In this document: positions 32,947 through 41,491 of the stretch, piece after piece | Layout: every line of letters begins with the position of its first letter | Numbering within the stretch: the first letter of the stretch is position 1 | Position numbers and translations under genes: made by a program | The notes under the pieces: model-generated | Seen by the model: the letters and a program-made list of their open reading frames with translations, nothing else | The model's database searches: none | Told to the model about the DNA's origin: nothing | From: Candidatus Latescibacterota bacterium | GTDB lineage: Bacteria > Latescibacterota > UBA2968 > UBA8231 | Direction: 5' to 3' | Length of the DNA stretch: 64,000 nt | Assembly: GCA_022825185.1 (NCBI GenBank) | Contig: JAJDYK010000164.1 | Span: forward strand, 1-64,000

Positions 32947-34233
32947 CTAGCGCACCTTTGCTATCAACGCCGCGGCCCGCTGCCGTATCAGCACCTCGCT
33001 CGCCGGCGCAATCATCTGCACGCTCGGATAAACCTTGTAGGCTTGGTCGATCTCGTAGCCGCCGCGCACGTACTCATCAGCCGTGGGCACATAACCGATG
33101 CAGCCATTGGCAAAGCCGCACAAGACGGCTGGCCCATGCGCGGCCTCCAAATCGAGCTGATAGCGGGCGAATATTTCCCCTTCCATCCCCAAAAGAACCA
33201 ACTCGCCTAACGCCAATGCCTGCATCTCAAAGGACTGCACCCGAGCGCGCTCCGCACCAGCCTGCGCCCATTTGCACATGGCCACAGCCCATTCGAGCTG
33301 CGCTTTGGACACCTCGCTGCCCCGTGCCAAACGCGCCCGCAGGTGCCCTTTGAGTTGCTCGACCTCAGCGCGCCAGCGCGATGGCGGAGGCTGCAGCGGC
33401 AAATCCAACCGCTCGTGCGCCCAGCTTATCGCTGAAGCGTCCAAGGGCACAGCCGCATCCCGCCCCTCCAGCACGGCCCGACCCAACTCCTGCCCCAACT
33501 CCTCGACATCGGCAACCGAGCCGTTGGCGATCCGCGGATTGACATCGCCGCAGGCCCCGTTGACAAAGAGAGCCTCATCGCCGGTCTGCTCCTCGATGTG
33601 GCGCGCTGCCGCACCGGCAAAGTCGCTGCTGATCTGGAGGTTGTCCTGGCCCAAGACCACCGGATGACAGGCGTGATTGAAGAGCGTTGCCCCCGTGCCA
33701 TCGGCAGCGACAAAGCGCAGCACGTGTGCGTAGGGCACGACCGGACCGGCGGGATTTTGCCCGATCCGCGTACCCTGCGGATGCGGCTCGCGGCGATTGA
33801 TGCCGATCTGCACCTCGGGACGCGCATAGTACAAACGGCCCGGTCGGCTGTCGGCGGCAGCAGCTACCACCACCTCCACCACGGCGTCCGCAACTTGCTC
33901 CAAGTAGCGGCTGTCGATGCGCCCCATTCCCCGGAAGGGGAAAGTCAGCGGGCCGGCGTGGGTGTGGGAGGCGCAGACCATGATGGCCGCCCCTTCAATG
34001 CCAGTAGCGCGCGCTACTTTCTTCCGAATCCCCCGCACAACATCCGCATCTAACCCCACCAAATCGACGGCGACAAGAGCGATCCGCGCCGCACCTTGGC
34101 CGCAGAAAAGGGCCTTGGCCATGAGGCGGTCGCGGATGTGCATGGCCCCGGACCGCCGTCCCCAGTACCCGCCCATTGCGATGCCAACCGGCGGCGTGAT
34201 GTCAGCGGTTGCCGCGCCAAAGTGCAAAGTCAC
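32947..34233 (-). CDS. Neutral/alkaline ceramidase N-terminal domain protein
   Basis: A 428 aa predicted amidase of the neutral ceramidase family, shorter than full bacterial ceramidases (about 650 aa) because the C-terminal Ig-like domain is absent. Family features are the opening 'AATADITPPVGIAMGGY', 'CASHTHAGPL' (zinc-site region), 'FNHACHPVVLG' and 'NGACGDVNPR'. There is no signal peptide, so a cytoplasmic location is likely and true ceramide hydrolysis uncertain. Such short forms are frequent in Planctomycetes- and Latescibacteria-like genomes. It overlaps the 172 aa gene upstream by four bases. Confidence 0.83.
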   Translation of the reverse strand: MTLHFGAATADITPPVGIAMGGYWGRRSGAMHIRDRLMAKALFCGQGAARIALVAVDLVGLDADVVRGIRKKVARATGIEGAAIMVCASHTHAGPLTFPFRGMGRIDSRYLEQVADAVVEVVVAAAADSRPGRLYYARPEVQIGINRREPHPQGTRIGQNPAGPVVPYAHVLRFVAADGTGATLFNHACHPVVLGQDNLQISSDFAGAAARHIEEQTGDEALFVNGACGDVNPRIANGSVADVEELGQELGRAVLEGRDAAVPLDASAISWAHERLDLPLQPPPSRWRAEVEQLKGHLRARLARGSEVSKAQLEWAVAMCKWAQAGAERARVQSFEMQALALGELVLLGMEGEIFARYQLDLEAAHGPAVLCGFANGCIGYVPTADEYVRGGYEIDQAYKVYPSVQMIAPASEVLIRQRAAALIAKVR

Positions 34234-34748
34234 GGCGGCCTCTCTCTCCAGTTGGCGGGCAGGACGACGAGCGTTGTGCCCGGGCCGCAGGCATTGTACA
34301 ACGCGCGCAAATCAGCAACTCCAATTTGCAGCCCCATAGCATCTGGGCGGTGCCACGCCGGACTGGCGTAGATCAGCAATCCGCTCGCGAAATACAAGGC
34401 ACTGGCAGCCGGGGCATCGGCAACCAAGTTCTGCTCCCAGTCGAAAGGGCTTGGCACTAAGCTCTGCCAAGGACTACTGGGTCGATAGCGTCGCAACCGG
34501 GCCGCAAGCGAGGATTGCACTGGCGGCTTCTCTCCGAGGGAGTCAGCCGCGAGCGGCACGCGCCGCAAGAGCGCCTTCTCGTGCATCAGCCGCAACTCGC
34601 CTTCACCCCGATCCACCAGCAAGTACGGCGCGTCCGCTTCTATGGCCTGCAACCAAGCCCGCAGCGCGGCGTTGACATAGGCCAAGTCCTCAGCCGACGC
34701 TGCGCTCGCGCCACACGCCAAGGCCCATAACAACGCTAGGCGTTTCAT
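34230..34748 (-). CDS. Exported hypothetical protein downstream of an L,D-transpeptidase
   Basis: A 172 aa protein with a clear signal peptide (residues 1-19, 'MKRLALLWALACGASAASA'). The mature part shows no catalytic motif that I recognise. The segment 'YLLVDRGEGELRLMHEKALLRRVPL' resembles, by pattern, the first strands of an L,D-transpeptidase ('YIVINTQDNLILLRDGEQVLR' in the neighbour), here only compared in part, but the His/Cys catalytic motif is missing. It may be a catalytically dead partner. It overlaps the transpeptidase gene by one base and the ceramidase-like gene by four. Confidence 0.65.
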   Translation of the reverse strand: MKRLALLWALACGASAASAEDLAYVNAALRAWLQAIEADAPYLLVDRGEGELRLMHEKALLRRVPLAADSLGEKPPVQSSLAARLRRYRPSSPWQSLVPSPFDWEQNLVADAPAASALYFASGLLIYASPAWHRPDAMGLQIGVADLRALYNACGPGTTLVVLPANWRERPP

Positions 34749-35341
34749 CAGTAGATAAAAACCGGCCAGCCGATTTCGACGGCTTCGTACAGGTACTCCA
34801 AGTCCTCGCTGCCCACCCGGACGCAGCCGTGAGTAATACTCTTGCCCAAGTTGATTTCAAAGAGCGTACCGTGAATCATAAAATCCTTGAGGAAGTACAA
34901 TGCGTACGCGCCCAAGACCCCGCGTTGGAATCGCCTCGGGTCCTCGGCAAAAATGGGAATTTCCTCGTCGTTTTCGATAAAGTACCAAGTCGGCCGAATC
35001 CACAGGGGATCGGCTACCTTGCGGCGGATGGCGAAGCGGCCTTTGGGGGTGTCGAACGTCCAGCTATGCCACCGCTTGACCCCTTCGAGCTTGCGACCGC
35101 TGCCCGTTGCACAAGCGGCTTGGCGCAACACCTGCTCCCCATCGCGGAGCAGGATTAGATTGTCTTGGGTATTGATGACGATGTAGGGCGTAGTTAGGTC
35201 GTGGCGCTCAACAGCTTGCACCAGTTGCTGATGCTCTAACCAGAGCGCGGACGCACGCGCGGCGGGTGCCCCCCACAGCAGTGCTAAAAAAAATAAAGCG
35301 ACCGGGAGTAATTCCCGGCCGCCTGTGATTGAAGCTTGCAA
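34748..35341 (-). CDS. L,D-transpeptidase (YkuD family)
   Basis: Periplasmic enzyme that cross-links or modifies peptidoglycan stem peptides, 197 aa. The catalytic motif H-x(n)-S/T-H-G-C-x-R is intact: 'MIHGTLFE' followed by 'ITHGCVRVG', with C173 as nucleophile. A signal peptide covers about residues 1-31. The only start in frame is TTG at 35341, 11 bases after the lipoprotein stop, with no evident ribosome site, so translation may be coupled. A terminator-like hairpin and T-run lie inside its first codons (see 35286). It shares an operon with the dead-looking paralogue downstream. Confidence 0.87.
   Translation of the reverse strand: MQASITGGRELLPVALFFLALLWGAPAARASALWLEHQQLVQAVERHDLTTPYIVINTQDNLILLRDGEQVLRQAACATGSGRKLEGVKRWHSWTFDTPKGRFAIRRKVADPLWIRPTWYFIENDEEIPIFAEDPRRFQRGVLGAYALYFLKDFMIHGTLFEINLGKSITHGCVRVGSEDLEYLYEAVEIGWPVFIY
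35286..35322 (-). terminator. Terminator-like hairpin inside the start of the L,D-transpeptidase gene
   Basis: On the minus strand a 10-bp stem (35322-35313 with 35307-35298, one G-T wobble) and 5-base loop are followed by TTTATTTTTTTT (35297-35286). This has every mark of an intrinsic terminator after the lipoprotein gene. It lies within the transpeptidase frame and its T-run encodes the signal-peptide core, so it may act as an attenuator. Confidence 0.7.
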
Positions 35342-35351
35342 GGGCGCACGC

Positions 35352-35975
35352 TCAGAAGCGCTCGTACCAAGGGCGCATCTCCTCGACCAGTGCGTGGTAT
35401 CTATCCACAGCCACTATCACGCCGTCGGCGACCTCGGTAGCCTTCAGATCCGCGCTTCCGGCGAGGGACTCAGCATCGGAGAAATCCTCGCTGTCCAGTG
35501 CGGCTGCGGCCGCGTCCATATCGGCTTCGGCCGCACTTAACTCGGCTCGCAGGGCCTCAATATCGGCTTCCGTGCCCTTGCCGGACGGCGCTTCTTCTAG
35601 GCTGGTATATGCGGCCGTGATCGCGTCGTGGGCCGCGGCAATCACGGCTTCGGCCGACTCCCGCTGGCGTTTCTTTTCAGCCTGCGCAGCCGACTCGGCC
35701 TGCGTGGCTTTGGTCTTGGCATCGGCGATTTGCGCCCGCGCCTGCTCAAAGTCCTTGAAGAGGAAAAATCGCTCGTCTTCGGTTTTGGTCGTTGTTTCGG
35801 CTTCGCTGTACGCGCGCTGCGCGGCCGAGTATTCGCTGGCGGCAAAGCGCTCGGCGTCGGCGTCCCGGGCTGTGTCAAGGGCTTGCTTAGCTGCGTCGAG
35901 CTCGGCTGTGGGAGGGTCGTCACAGCCCGCCAAAACCGCGACGGCGAAAAACAGCGATATTGCCCGCATTTTCAT
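35352..35975 (-). CDS. DUF4398-like lipoprotein
   Basis: A 207 aa predicted lipoprotein. The signal sequence 'MKMRAISLFFAVAVLAGCDD' ends in the lipobox L-A-G-C, so Cys18 should be lipidated. The mature part is almost wholly alpha-helical and rich in Ala, Glu and Lys with heptad spacing, typical of DUF4398-type coiled-coil envelope proteins. The ATG has GGAAGGTGA upstream. It starts a minus-strand run leading to the L,D-transpeptidase, which suggests a cell-envelope role. The helical composition resembles the exported protein at 61566, without clear homology. Confidence 0.8.
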   Translation of the reverse strand: MKMRAISLFFAVAVLAGCDDPPTAELDAAKQALDTARDADAERFAASEYSAAQRAYSEAETTTKTEDERFFLFKDFEQARAQIADAKTKATQAESAAQAEKKRQRESAEAVIAAAHDAITAAYTSLEEAPSGKGTEADIEALRAELSAAEADMDAAAAALDSEDFSDAESLAGSADLKATEVADGVIVAVDRYHALVEEMRPWYERF

Positions 35976-36027
35976 GGTTCACCTTCCTGAGTTTGAACGT
36001 TCTGTGCTTCCCTATATAATCAGAGAC

Positions 36028-36057
36028 AATCTAAAGGGAAGTACAAGGTATTGTCAA
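36028..36057 (-). promoter_or_regulatory. Candidate promoter of the lipoprotein/L,D-transpeptidase operon
   Basis: On the minus strand TTGACA (36057-36052) and TAGATT (36033-36028) are separated by 18 bases, about 50 bases before the lipoprotein ATG. The -35 is perfect, the -10 moderate. Confidence 0.4.
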
Positions 36058-36093
36058 GCGCAAACAGGGCGCGGCAGCGCGGCGGTGCGCCCT

Positions 36094-36300
36094 TCAAAAT
36101 TTCGCATTTTCGTCGTCGTCCGGCGCAAAATCATCGTCTTCTTCCCCAGGCACTTCGTAAATCCACCCGCAATTTGGACACAAGGGATATTCCGCATCCT
36201 CCCGGCGCACTTGGCACTGGGGGCACCGCTGGCCAAAAGGCGACCAGAACTTCAGCACCACGACGATCAGCAGCAGTATGGCCAACAAGGTGTAGAGCAT
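36094..36300 (-). CDS. Membrane-anchored zinc-ribbon protein
   Basis: A 68 aa protein with one N-terminal hydrophobic helix (residues 2-20, 'LYTLLAILLLIVVVLKFW') and a four-cysteine zinc ribbon, CPQC near residue 26 and CPNC near 41. An acidic tail 'EEDDDFAPDDD' follows. It lies nine bases after the glycerophosphodiesterase gene on the same strand. The role is unknown; such ribbons are often adaptors. The Cys pairs and tight spacing make it a real gene despite its size. Confidence 0.7.
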   Translation of the reverse strand: MLYTLLAILLLIVVVLKFWSPFGQRCPQCQVRREDAEYPLCPNCGWIYEVPGEEDDDFAPDDDENAKF

Positions 36301-36308
36301 CTGCGACC

Positions 36309-37157
36309 TCAGCGGCCCCGCTTGGCCGCTTGGAGCTTGCGCAATTGGCGACGGCGACCCCAGCGGCTGCGCTTGATGCGCCGGCCCAACGGCGGCCGCA
36401 GTGACCCGTCGGCGACCAGTTCGTCGAGCACTTGATTGAGCTGGTCTGGACGATTGGTAATGATTCCCTGCACCCCCATCGTCGCCAAATCGCGCATGGC
36501 AATATCCTCGTCAACGGTCCAAGCCCAGACCGCAATGCCTCGCTGGCGCATCTCTTCGAGGAAGGGCGGGGTCAGCGCCGCGTACCACATCGCCAGCGCA
36601 TTGGCCCCCACTTGCAGCACTTGGCGCACGAGGCGGCGGGCGCGCACCCGCGAAGGCGTGGTCGGCAACTGACCGACCAACAGCGCCGTGGGCAGAGTCG
36701 GCGCGAGCAAATTGAGCCGTCGGACGGTTTGCGGATTGAACGCCTGCACCACGACCCGCTCGACCGCATTGGCCGCTTCAATCACCTGCAGGACGCGCTC
36801 GGCAATGCCGTCGGCTTTGATCTCTATCAGCACGAGGGCCTGATTCCGCGCCAAGTCGAGCACCTCTTCGAGCAGGGGCACGCGCTCGCCGACAAAATCA
36901 GCGCTAAACCAGCGGCCCGCATCGAATTGGCTCACTTCCTCTCCCAAAAGGTCGGCGACCAACCCGGTGCCATTGGTAGTCCGATCCAGCGCCGCGTCGT
37001 GCAGGACCACGATCTGGCCGTCGCGGGTGGCGCGCACGTCGATTTCGAGCATATCGACGCCGATCTGGAGCGCCTTTTCGCAAGCGGCCAATGTGTTCTC
37101 GGGTGCCAGCCCCGGACCGGACGCGCCGCGGTGGGCAATGCGCAGAGGGGAAATCAT
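36309..37157 (-). CDS. Glycerophosphodiester phosphodiesterase (cytoplasmic type)
   Basis: Hydrolyses glycerophosphodiesters to glycerol 3-phosphate and an alcohol. It is 282 aa, with the family signature 'IAHRGASG' (H9, R10), 'PENTLAA', 'DMLEIDVRATRDGQIVVLHD' cited in parts, and the second histidine in 'VVLHDAALDRTTNG'. The later 'LIEIKA' and 'VWAWTVDE' strands also match. There is no signal peptide, in contrast to the second copy at 55320. It follows apgM with a one-base gap, so the two genes are probably co-transcribed. The last ~25 residues are strongly basic (RRIKRSRWGRRRQ). Confidence 0.92.
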   Translation of the reverse strand: MISPLRIAHRGASGPGLAPENTLAACEKALQIGVDMLEIDVRATRDGQIVVLHDAALDRTTNGTGLVADLLGEEVSQFDAGRWFSADFVGERVPLLEEVLDLARNQALVLIEIKADGIAERVLQVIEAANAVERVVVQAFNPQTVRRLNLLAPTLPTALLVGQLPTTPSRVRARRLVRQVLQVGANALAMWYAALTPPFLEEMRQRGIAVWAWTVDEDIAMRDLATMGVQGIITNRPDQLNQVLDELVADGSLRPPLGRRIKRSRWGRRRQLRKLQAAKRGR

Positions 37158-37158
37158 C

Positions 37159-38379
37159 TCAAGCGCCGAATTTGTCGAGTCGGCGCGCGTGGGCCAATGC
37201 GTGGGCCATCAAGCTAGTTGACGGCGCGATTCCGAGACAGCCGGCGCTGCAACCGCGCTCGGAAAATTCATCCGCGGCGTCGGCCAACGCCCACTGGCTA
37301 GCGATGACTGTGGGCACGGGGTGCCAACTGTGGCTGCGCATAATCGACGGGGTCGAGTGGTCGCCAGTGACGACGAGCACCTCGGGTTGCAGCGCGAGCA
37401 ACCTCGGAATGTAGGCATCCAACTCCTCTAACAGCCGCACCTTCAACTCGAAATCGCCGTCTTCGCCCGCGCTGTCGGTCTTCTTTACGTGGACGTAGAA
37501 AAAGTCGTAGTCCGCATAGCGGCTTTCGAGCAAGGCGAATTCGGATTCGAGGTCCCAGCCAACCACTTCGACATCCATGCCCACGGCCCCGGCCACCCCG
37601 CGATACATGGGATACCCAGCAATGCCCAGCGCCTTCAGCCCGTACGCCTCGTCCATCGACACCAACTCTGGATAGCGACCGAATCCCCGTAGCAGCACCA
37701 TGTTGGCCGGGTGCTCGTCAGCGAGCAAGGCAGCGGCTTGCTCTAAAAAGGCATTGGCCACTTCAACCGTGCGCTCGGCACCCGGTGCGAGGGCCGTCAG
37801 AGACTTGGGCGGCACGCCCGTCACCTGCGGATCCGAATCCGAGACTTGGTCGCCCAAACCCGCGCCGCGCAACACCACGCCAGCGCGATACTCCATCTCA
37901 GCGGCGACTTGTAACTCCACCCCGGGCACTGCGACCGCTTTTAACACTTCGCAAAGCTGGCGTCCTTTTTCTGTGGGAATGCGGCCGGCGCGCCGGTCGC
38001 ACACCCGGCCCGCATCATCCACGGTGCAAAAATTGAGACGCGCCGCCACGTCGCCACGAGCGAAATCCAGCCCCAAGCCAAGAGCCGAAAGGGCACCGCG
38101 GCCGATTTGGTTCTGCCAAGGGTCGTAGCCAAAAAGAGCTAGGTGGGCCGGGCCGCTACCCGGGGTAAAGCCGGCTCCTAATGGCGAAAGCAGGCCGCAG
38201 GTACCTCCCTTAGCCAGCGCATCTAAGTTGGGCAACTGGGCCGTCTCGAGTTCGGACTTGCCCGTGGCGGGATGGGGCAACCCGCCCAAGCCATCGACGA
38301 CCAACAGGACGATCTTGGCGTCGCTGTCCCGGATGCACAACTCCTTGGTGTATTGAGAACTTATGGGATTTATATACAT
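37159..38379 (-). CDS. apgM: 2,3-bisphosphoglycerate-independent phosphoglycerate mutase, archaeal type
   Basis: Interconverts 3- and 2-phosphoglycerate in glycolysis, 406 aa. The alkaline-phosphatase-type fold is supported by 'LLVVDGLGGLPHP' (metal Asp), 'TPGSGPAHLALFGYDP' (nucleophile Ser region) and 'VTGDHSTPS' with 'HSWHPVP' near the C-terminus. The start is the ATG at 38379, only 19 bases from the stop of tnpB, so the transposable element may supply or have displaced its promoter. The N-terminal 'ELCIRDSDAKIV' is normal coding sequence, not adapter read-through. It is followed by the glycerophosphodiesterase gene. Confidence 0.9.
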   Translation of the reverse strand: MYINPISSQYTKELCIRDSDAKIVLLVVDGLGGLPHPATGKSELETAQLPNLDALAKGGTCGLLSPLGAGFTPGSGPAHLALFGYDPWQNQIGRGALSALGLGLDFARGDVAARLNFCTVDDAGRVCDRRAGRIPTEKGRQLCEVLKAVAVPGVELQVAAEMEYRAGVVLRGAGLGDQVSDSDPQVTGVPPKSLTALAPGAERTVEVANAFLEQAAALLADEHPANMVLLRGFGRYPELVSMDEAYGLKALGIAGYPMYRGVAGAVGMDVEVVGWDLESEFALLESRYADYDFFYVHVKKTDSAGEDGDFELKVRLLEELDAYIPRLLALQPEVLVVTGDHSTPSIMRSHSWHPVPTVIASQWALADAADEFSERGCSAGCLGIAPSTSLMAHALAHARRLDKFGA

Positions 38380-38398
38380 GCCTACGCAGTATACCTTT

Positions 38399-39544
38399 CT
38401 ATGAAGTAAGCGCTTCTAATGAAGCGCCTAATTTGGCATATCCTCCCTTCATCTCGGCACTCATCCCAGCCGAGTCAGAGGACAAGCCCCTGTGAAGGAT
38501 ATTGATGGCCGCGTTGAGGTCTCGGTCTAAGGTCATACCACAGGCGTAGCAACAATACACACGCTGACCCAGATCCAACTTCTCACACGGCATAGCCCCG
38601 CAGCCCGAACACTGCTGCGTCGTATGGCGGGGCGATACCTTGACGACCCACCCACCGGCACTTACAGCCTTGTAGGTCAGGCACTGCACAAAGTACCCCC
38701 ATTGCTGCTCCACGATGGATCGAGCCAAGCTATGGTTCTTCACCATATTGGGAATCTGTAGGTCTTCTACCACAAATCGGCAAGCGTGATCCTGGACCAG
38801 AGCAGCGGTTATCTCCTGTATCTTGCCCCGCTCGCGCTCCGTAACACGCTGCCAGGCCTTGGCCAACAGCCGACGCTTCTTCTCCCGATTGTTAGAATTC
38901 TTCTGGGCACGAGCCAACCTGCGCTGGCGTCGCTTGAGCGTATCACGATCCACCCTGTTTTTAGGAACCTTGTAGCCATTAGACAGCGTAGCCCGGTCCT
39001 TAACACCTAAGTCGATGCCCACAGGAGGACGAACATCCAGCACCTCGGGGGCCGCCACCTCTATCACAAACTGGAGCTTGACGCGCCGAGGCGTACGGAC
39101 CACGCGAACCACCTTGACTATCCCCGCCGGCAAAGCGTCTCTGAACTTGAGACGGCCGATGCCTTTCACCTGGTAGGAGTAGTACCGGCCTGACGACTTC
39201 ACCTTGGCCGGGGCCGGATCTTCAAAAGAATGGATGCCAGTACGCCAGCTCTTGAAGCGAGGATAGCCGCCCCGCTTAAAAAAATGCTGGTAGGCCCGAT
39301 CCAGACGCTTGAGGATAGAACGTTGCACCCGAGCAGGGAAACGACGCCAGTGAGGATCCGCGCGCCGCTGGGTCAGCTTGGCCTGTTGATGTAAATACGT
39401 GACAGTGCGCTTCTCCCGCTCCCAAGCATCACGACGCTCCGCCAAACTCTCGTTATACAGATACCGAGCTTGATCGAGAAAGTCGTCGAGATGGGTGTGC
39501 GCTGGCCTGCTCAGATAGGCTTTCCTAGTGTACGTCCGCAGCAT
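38399..39544 (-). CDS. tnpB: IS200/IS605-family TnpB (RNA-guided nuclease)
   Basis: A 381 aa OrfB/TnpB protein. The RuvC residues are all present: D178 ('GIDLGVKD'), E260 ('VVEDLQ') and D342 ('DRDLNAAIN'). The zinc ribbon is C312-x-x-C315 and C332-x-x-C335. The N-terminal WED/REC part is basic and full length, so the nuclease is probably active. TnpB proteins use an RNA from the element's right end (overlapping the 3' end of tnpB) to cut DNA and keep the element in place. No TnpA is present, so this is an IS1341-type solitary element that moves only with help. It separates recJ from apgM. Confidence 0.92.
   Translation of the reverse strand: MLRTYTRKAYLSRPAHTHLDDFLDQARYLYNESLAERRDAWEREKRTVTYLHQQAKLTQRRADPHWRRFPARVQRSILKRLDRAYQHFFKRGGYPRFKSWRTGIHSFEDPAPAKVKSSGRYYSYQVKGIGRLKFRDALPAGIVKVVRVVRTPRRVKLQFVIEVAAPEVLDVRPPVGIDLGVKDRATLSNGYKVPKNRVDRDTLKRRQRRLARAQKNSNNREKKRRLLAKAWQRVTERERGKIQEITAALVQDHACRFVVEDLQIPNMVKNHSLARSIVEQQWGYFVQCLTYKAVSAGGWVVKVSPRHTTQQCSGCGAMPCEKLDLGQRVYCCYACGMTLDRDLNAAINILHRGLSSDSAGMSAEMKGGYAKLGASLEALTS
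38410..38427 (-). ncRNA. Hairpin at the 3' end of tnpB, candidate part of its guide RNA (omega RNA)
   Basis: GCGCTTC and GAAGCGC pair perfectly around a four-base loop, within the last codons of tnpB. In this family the guide RNA overlaps the 3' end of the gene and the right end. The hairpin could equally be a DNA recognition structure or a terminator. Confidence 0.35.
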
Positions 39545-39645
39545 CGCTTAACACCATTGCTTAAGTTATTAGTTATGAATATAAGCCCCGAACTTATCAT
39601 ATTAGTATTCTCTAGTTCGCTAGGTCCAATTCCGAGAAAACCGCC

Positions 39646-41322
39646 CTAAGCTACCGGCTCCCGCAAATACAAGTCCTTGAGCACCATCTGCACGGCACCG
39701 TTACCAGTATAGGTATCTGCCTCTAGCTCGAAAGCCGCACTCAGCCGGTCGCCCGGCCGCACCTGATCCGCGAGGTCTTTTTCGTTCCACCACAGCGCCG
39801 CACAACGGCGGCCCCCCACCTCCAATTCGGCCTTGAAGTGGCGACCCTTGCCGATCTGCCGCGCCCAAACGACCCGACAGTCCTCTAGGGCAAAAACCGG
39901 CCGCTGGTGGCCGTTGCCAAAAGGCTCTAGCGCGGCGAGTTGCTCCACCGTGTCCATCGTCAAATCGCCTGGTTTGAGCATCAGGTCAACGTCCAATGCA
40001 GGTTGTAGCTCCTCGGCGCTAATGTGGGTGTTGGCGTGGCCGATCAGCGCGAGGCGAAAGCGCTCAAAGGCATCGGCTTCAAGCGAAAAACCCGCGGCCG
40101 CCGGATGGCCGCCGTGCGTCTGCAAGTGCTCTTCGCAGGCGTGGATTCCTGCGCTGATGTCGTAGCCGGGGATGCTGCGCGCCGAACCGACGCAGAGGCC
40201 GTGCTCGCCGCCTTGGGTACACACAACCGCGGGGCGGGCGTATTTTTCGCACAATTTGCTGGCCAACAGGCCGACGATTCCCAAATTCCACTCCCCCAGT
40301 ACTACGATGATGTGGTCCTCCACGTCCTCCTCTGGGCCAACCTGTTCCTCGACCTCCTGTATCCCCTCGCGCTGCCACGCCTGCCGCTGAGAGTTGAGCC
40401 GGTTGAGTTCGTCGGCCAACTGCGCGGCCTCCCCCTCGCTTGTCGAGCGCAAAAGCCGCAGCGCTATATCGGGCGTCTTCAGACGACCAGCGACATTGAT
40501 CCGCGGCCCCAAGCGAAAACCCAAGCTGGCGGCATCGAGGGGCTGGTCTCGGTAGCTGGCCACCTGCTTGAGCGCGCGCAGCCCGAGGCGCTTGGTGTGC
40601 TGGAGGATTTGCAGGCCGCGCTGGATAAACAGGCGATTTTCTCCCAGCACAGGCACGAGATCGGCCACCGTTCCCAAGGCCACGAGGTCGAGCAATTCGT
40701 TGAGATAGCGGCGGCGCTCTTCACCGGCGAGAAAAGCTGCGCTGAGGGCCTGCACCAGCTTGAAGGTGACGCCGACGCCAGCCAAGTCCTTGAACGGATA
40801 CGCGCAATCGCGGCGATTGGGATTGATGATGGCAAGGGCGCGCGGCAGTTCGGCGAGCTGTTGGTGGTGATCTACGACGACGACCTCCACGCCGCGCACC
40901 TCGGCCAACTCTAGGGCCTCGTAGGCCGAGATCCCATTGTCAACCGTGACGATGACGCGCGCACCCTTTGCTATGGCGCTCTCGACCCCAGGCGGCTTGA
41001 GACCGTATCCGTCCTTGTGGCGATCGGGCAAAAGGCAATCGCAGTCGGCCCCCACCTGTTCGAGAAAATCCATCAGCACGGCGGTGCTGCAAACCCCATC
41101 GACATCGTAGTCGCCGTACACGACGATCTTCTCGCGGGCGCGCACGGCGCGCTCCAGGCGCGCAACCGCAGGGACCATGTCCTGCATTTGCTCGGGCGGA
41201 TGCAGGGCTTCAGGACCGACTTGCAGCTCGGCGCGGGTCAGGCCGCGACCGGCCAGCAGATCGTCAATTAAGCTGTCGTACGGGTCTTCGCGGAGGACAT
41301 TCCAAACGGGATAACGGCGCAT
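39646..41322 (-). CDS. recJ: Single-stranded-DNA-specific exonuclease RecJ
   Basis: 5'-3' single-strand exonuclease of recombination and mismatch repair, 558 aa. DHH-family motifs: 'VVYGDYDVDGVCSTAVL' (DYDVDG at 71-76), 'TVDNGISAYEAL', 'VVVDHH', and the DHHA1 motif 'GGHPAAAGFSLE' near the end. An OB-fold-like C-terminal part follows. The frame is open to 41448, but the ATG at 41322 ('MRRYPVWNVLREDP') matches the family start; the extra residues look non-coding. All catalytic motifs are intact. Confidence 0.93.
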   Translation of the reverse strand: MRRYPVWNVLREDPYDSLIDDLLAGRGLTRAELQVGPEALHPPEQMQDMVPAVARLERAVRAREKIVVYGDYDVDGVCSTAVLMDFLEQVGADCDCLLPDRHKDGYGLKPPGVESAIAKGARVIVTVDNGISAYEALELAEVRGVEVVVVDHHQQLAELPRALAIINPNRRDCAYPFKDLAGVGVTFKLVQALSAAFLAGEERRRYLNELLDLVALGTVADLVPVLGENRLFIQRGLQILQHTKRLGLRALKQVASYRDQPLDAASLGFRLGPRINVAGRLKTPDIALRLLRSTSEGEAAQLADELNRLNSQRQAWQREGIQEVEEQVGPEEDVEDHIIVVLGEWNLGIVGLLASKLCEKYARPAVVCTQGGEHGLCVGSARSIPGYDISAGIHACEEHLQTHGGHPAAAGFSLEADAFERFRLALIGHANTHISAEELQPALDVDLMLKPGDLTMDTVEQLAALEPFGNGHQRPVFALEDCRVVWARQIGKGRHFKAELEVGGRRCAALWWNEKDLADQVRPGDRLSAAFELEADTYTGNGAVQMVLKDLYLREPVA

Positions 41323-41491
41323 AAGTATCTTCAATAGTCCATATACGTGGGAATTGGTCTGACGCAACTTAGCCAATAATATCAACCGCGACAAAATCCG
41401 GTCAAGAAGAGACCCGTGCGCTTGCCTAGACGCTAGCGTTGCGTACATTTATCCGCTGTATTTCTTGAACTTAATCACTTAGGAAAAGGGC

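Larger units (their letters stand above)
38399..39600 (-). mobile_element. IS1341-type element (tnpB only), ends not mapped exactly
   Basis: The tnpB gene with its flanks. The right end must lie within 19 bases of the stop, since apgM starts there. The left end lies somewhere in the 100 bases between tnpB and recJ, which is AT-rich. No terminal inverted repeats are expected for this family. A 7-bp hairpin at 38410-38427 fits a subterminal structure. Confidence 0.45.

Noticed and set aside
38319..38350. The apgM N-terminus contains 'LCIRDS', a string known from read-through of Nextera adapter sequence in assemblies.
   Set aside because: The underlying bases are TGCATCCGGGACAGC, not the adapter TGTATAAGAGACAG, and the frame continues into a normal apgM. 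It is coincidence.
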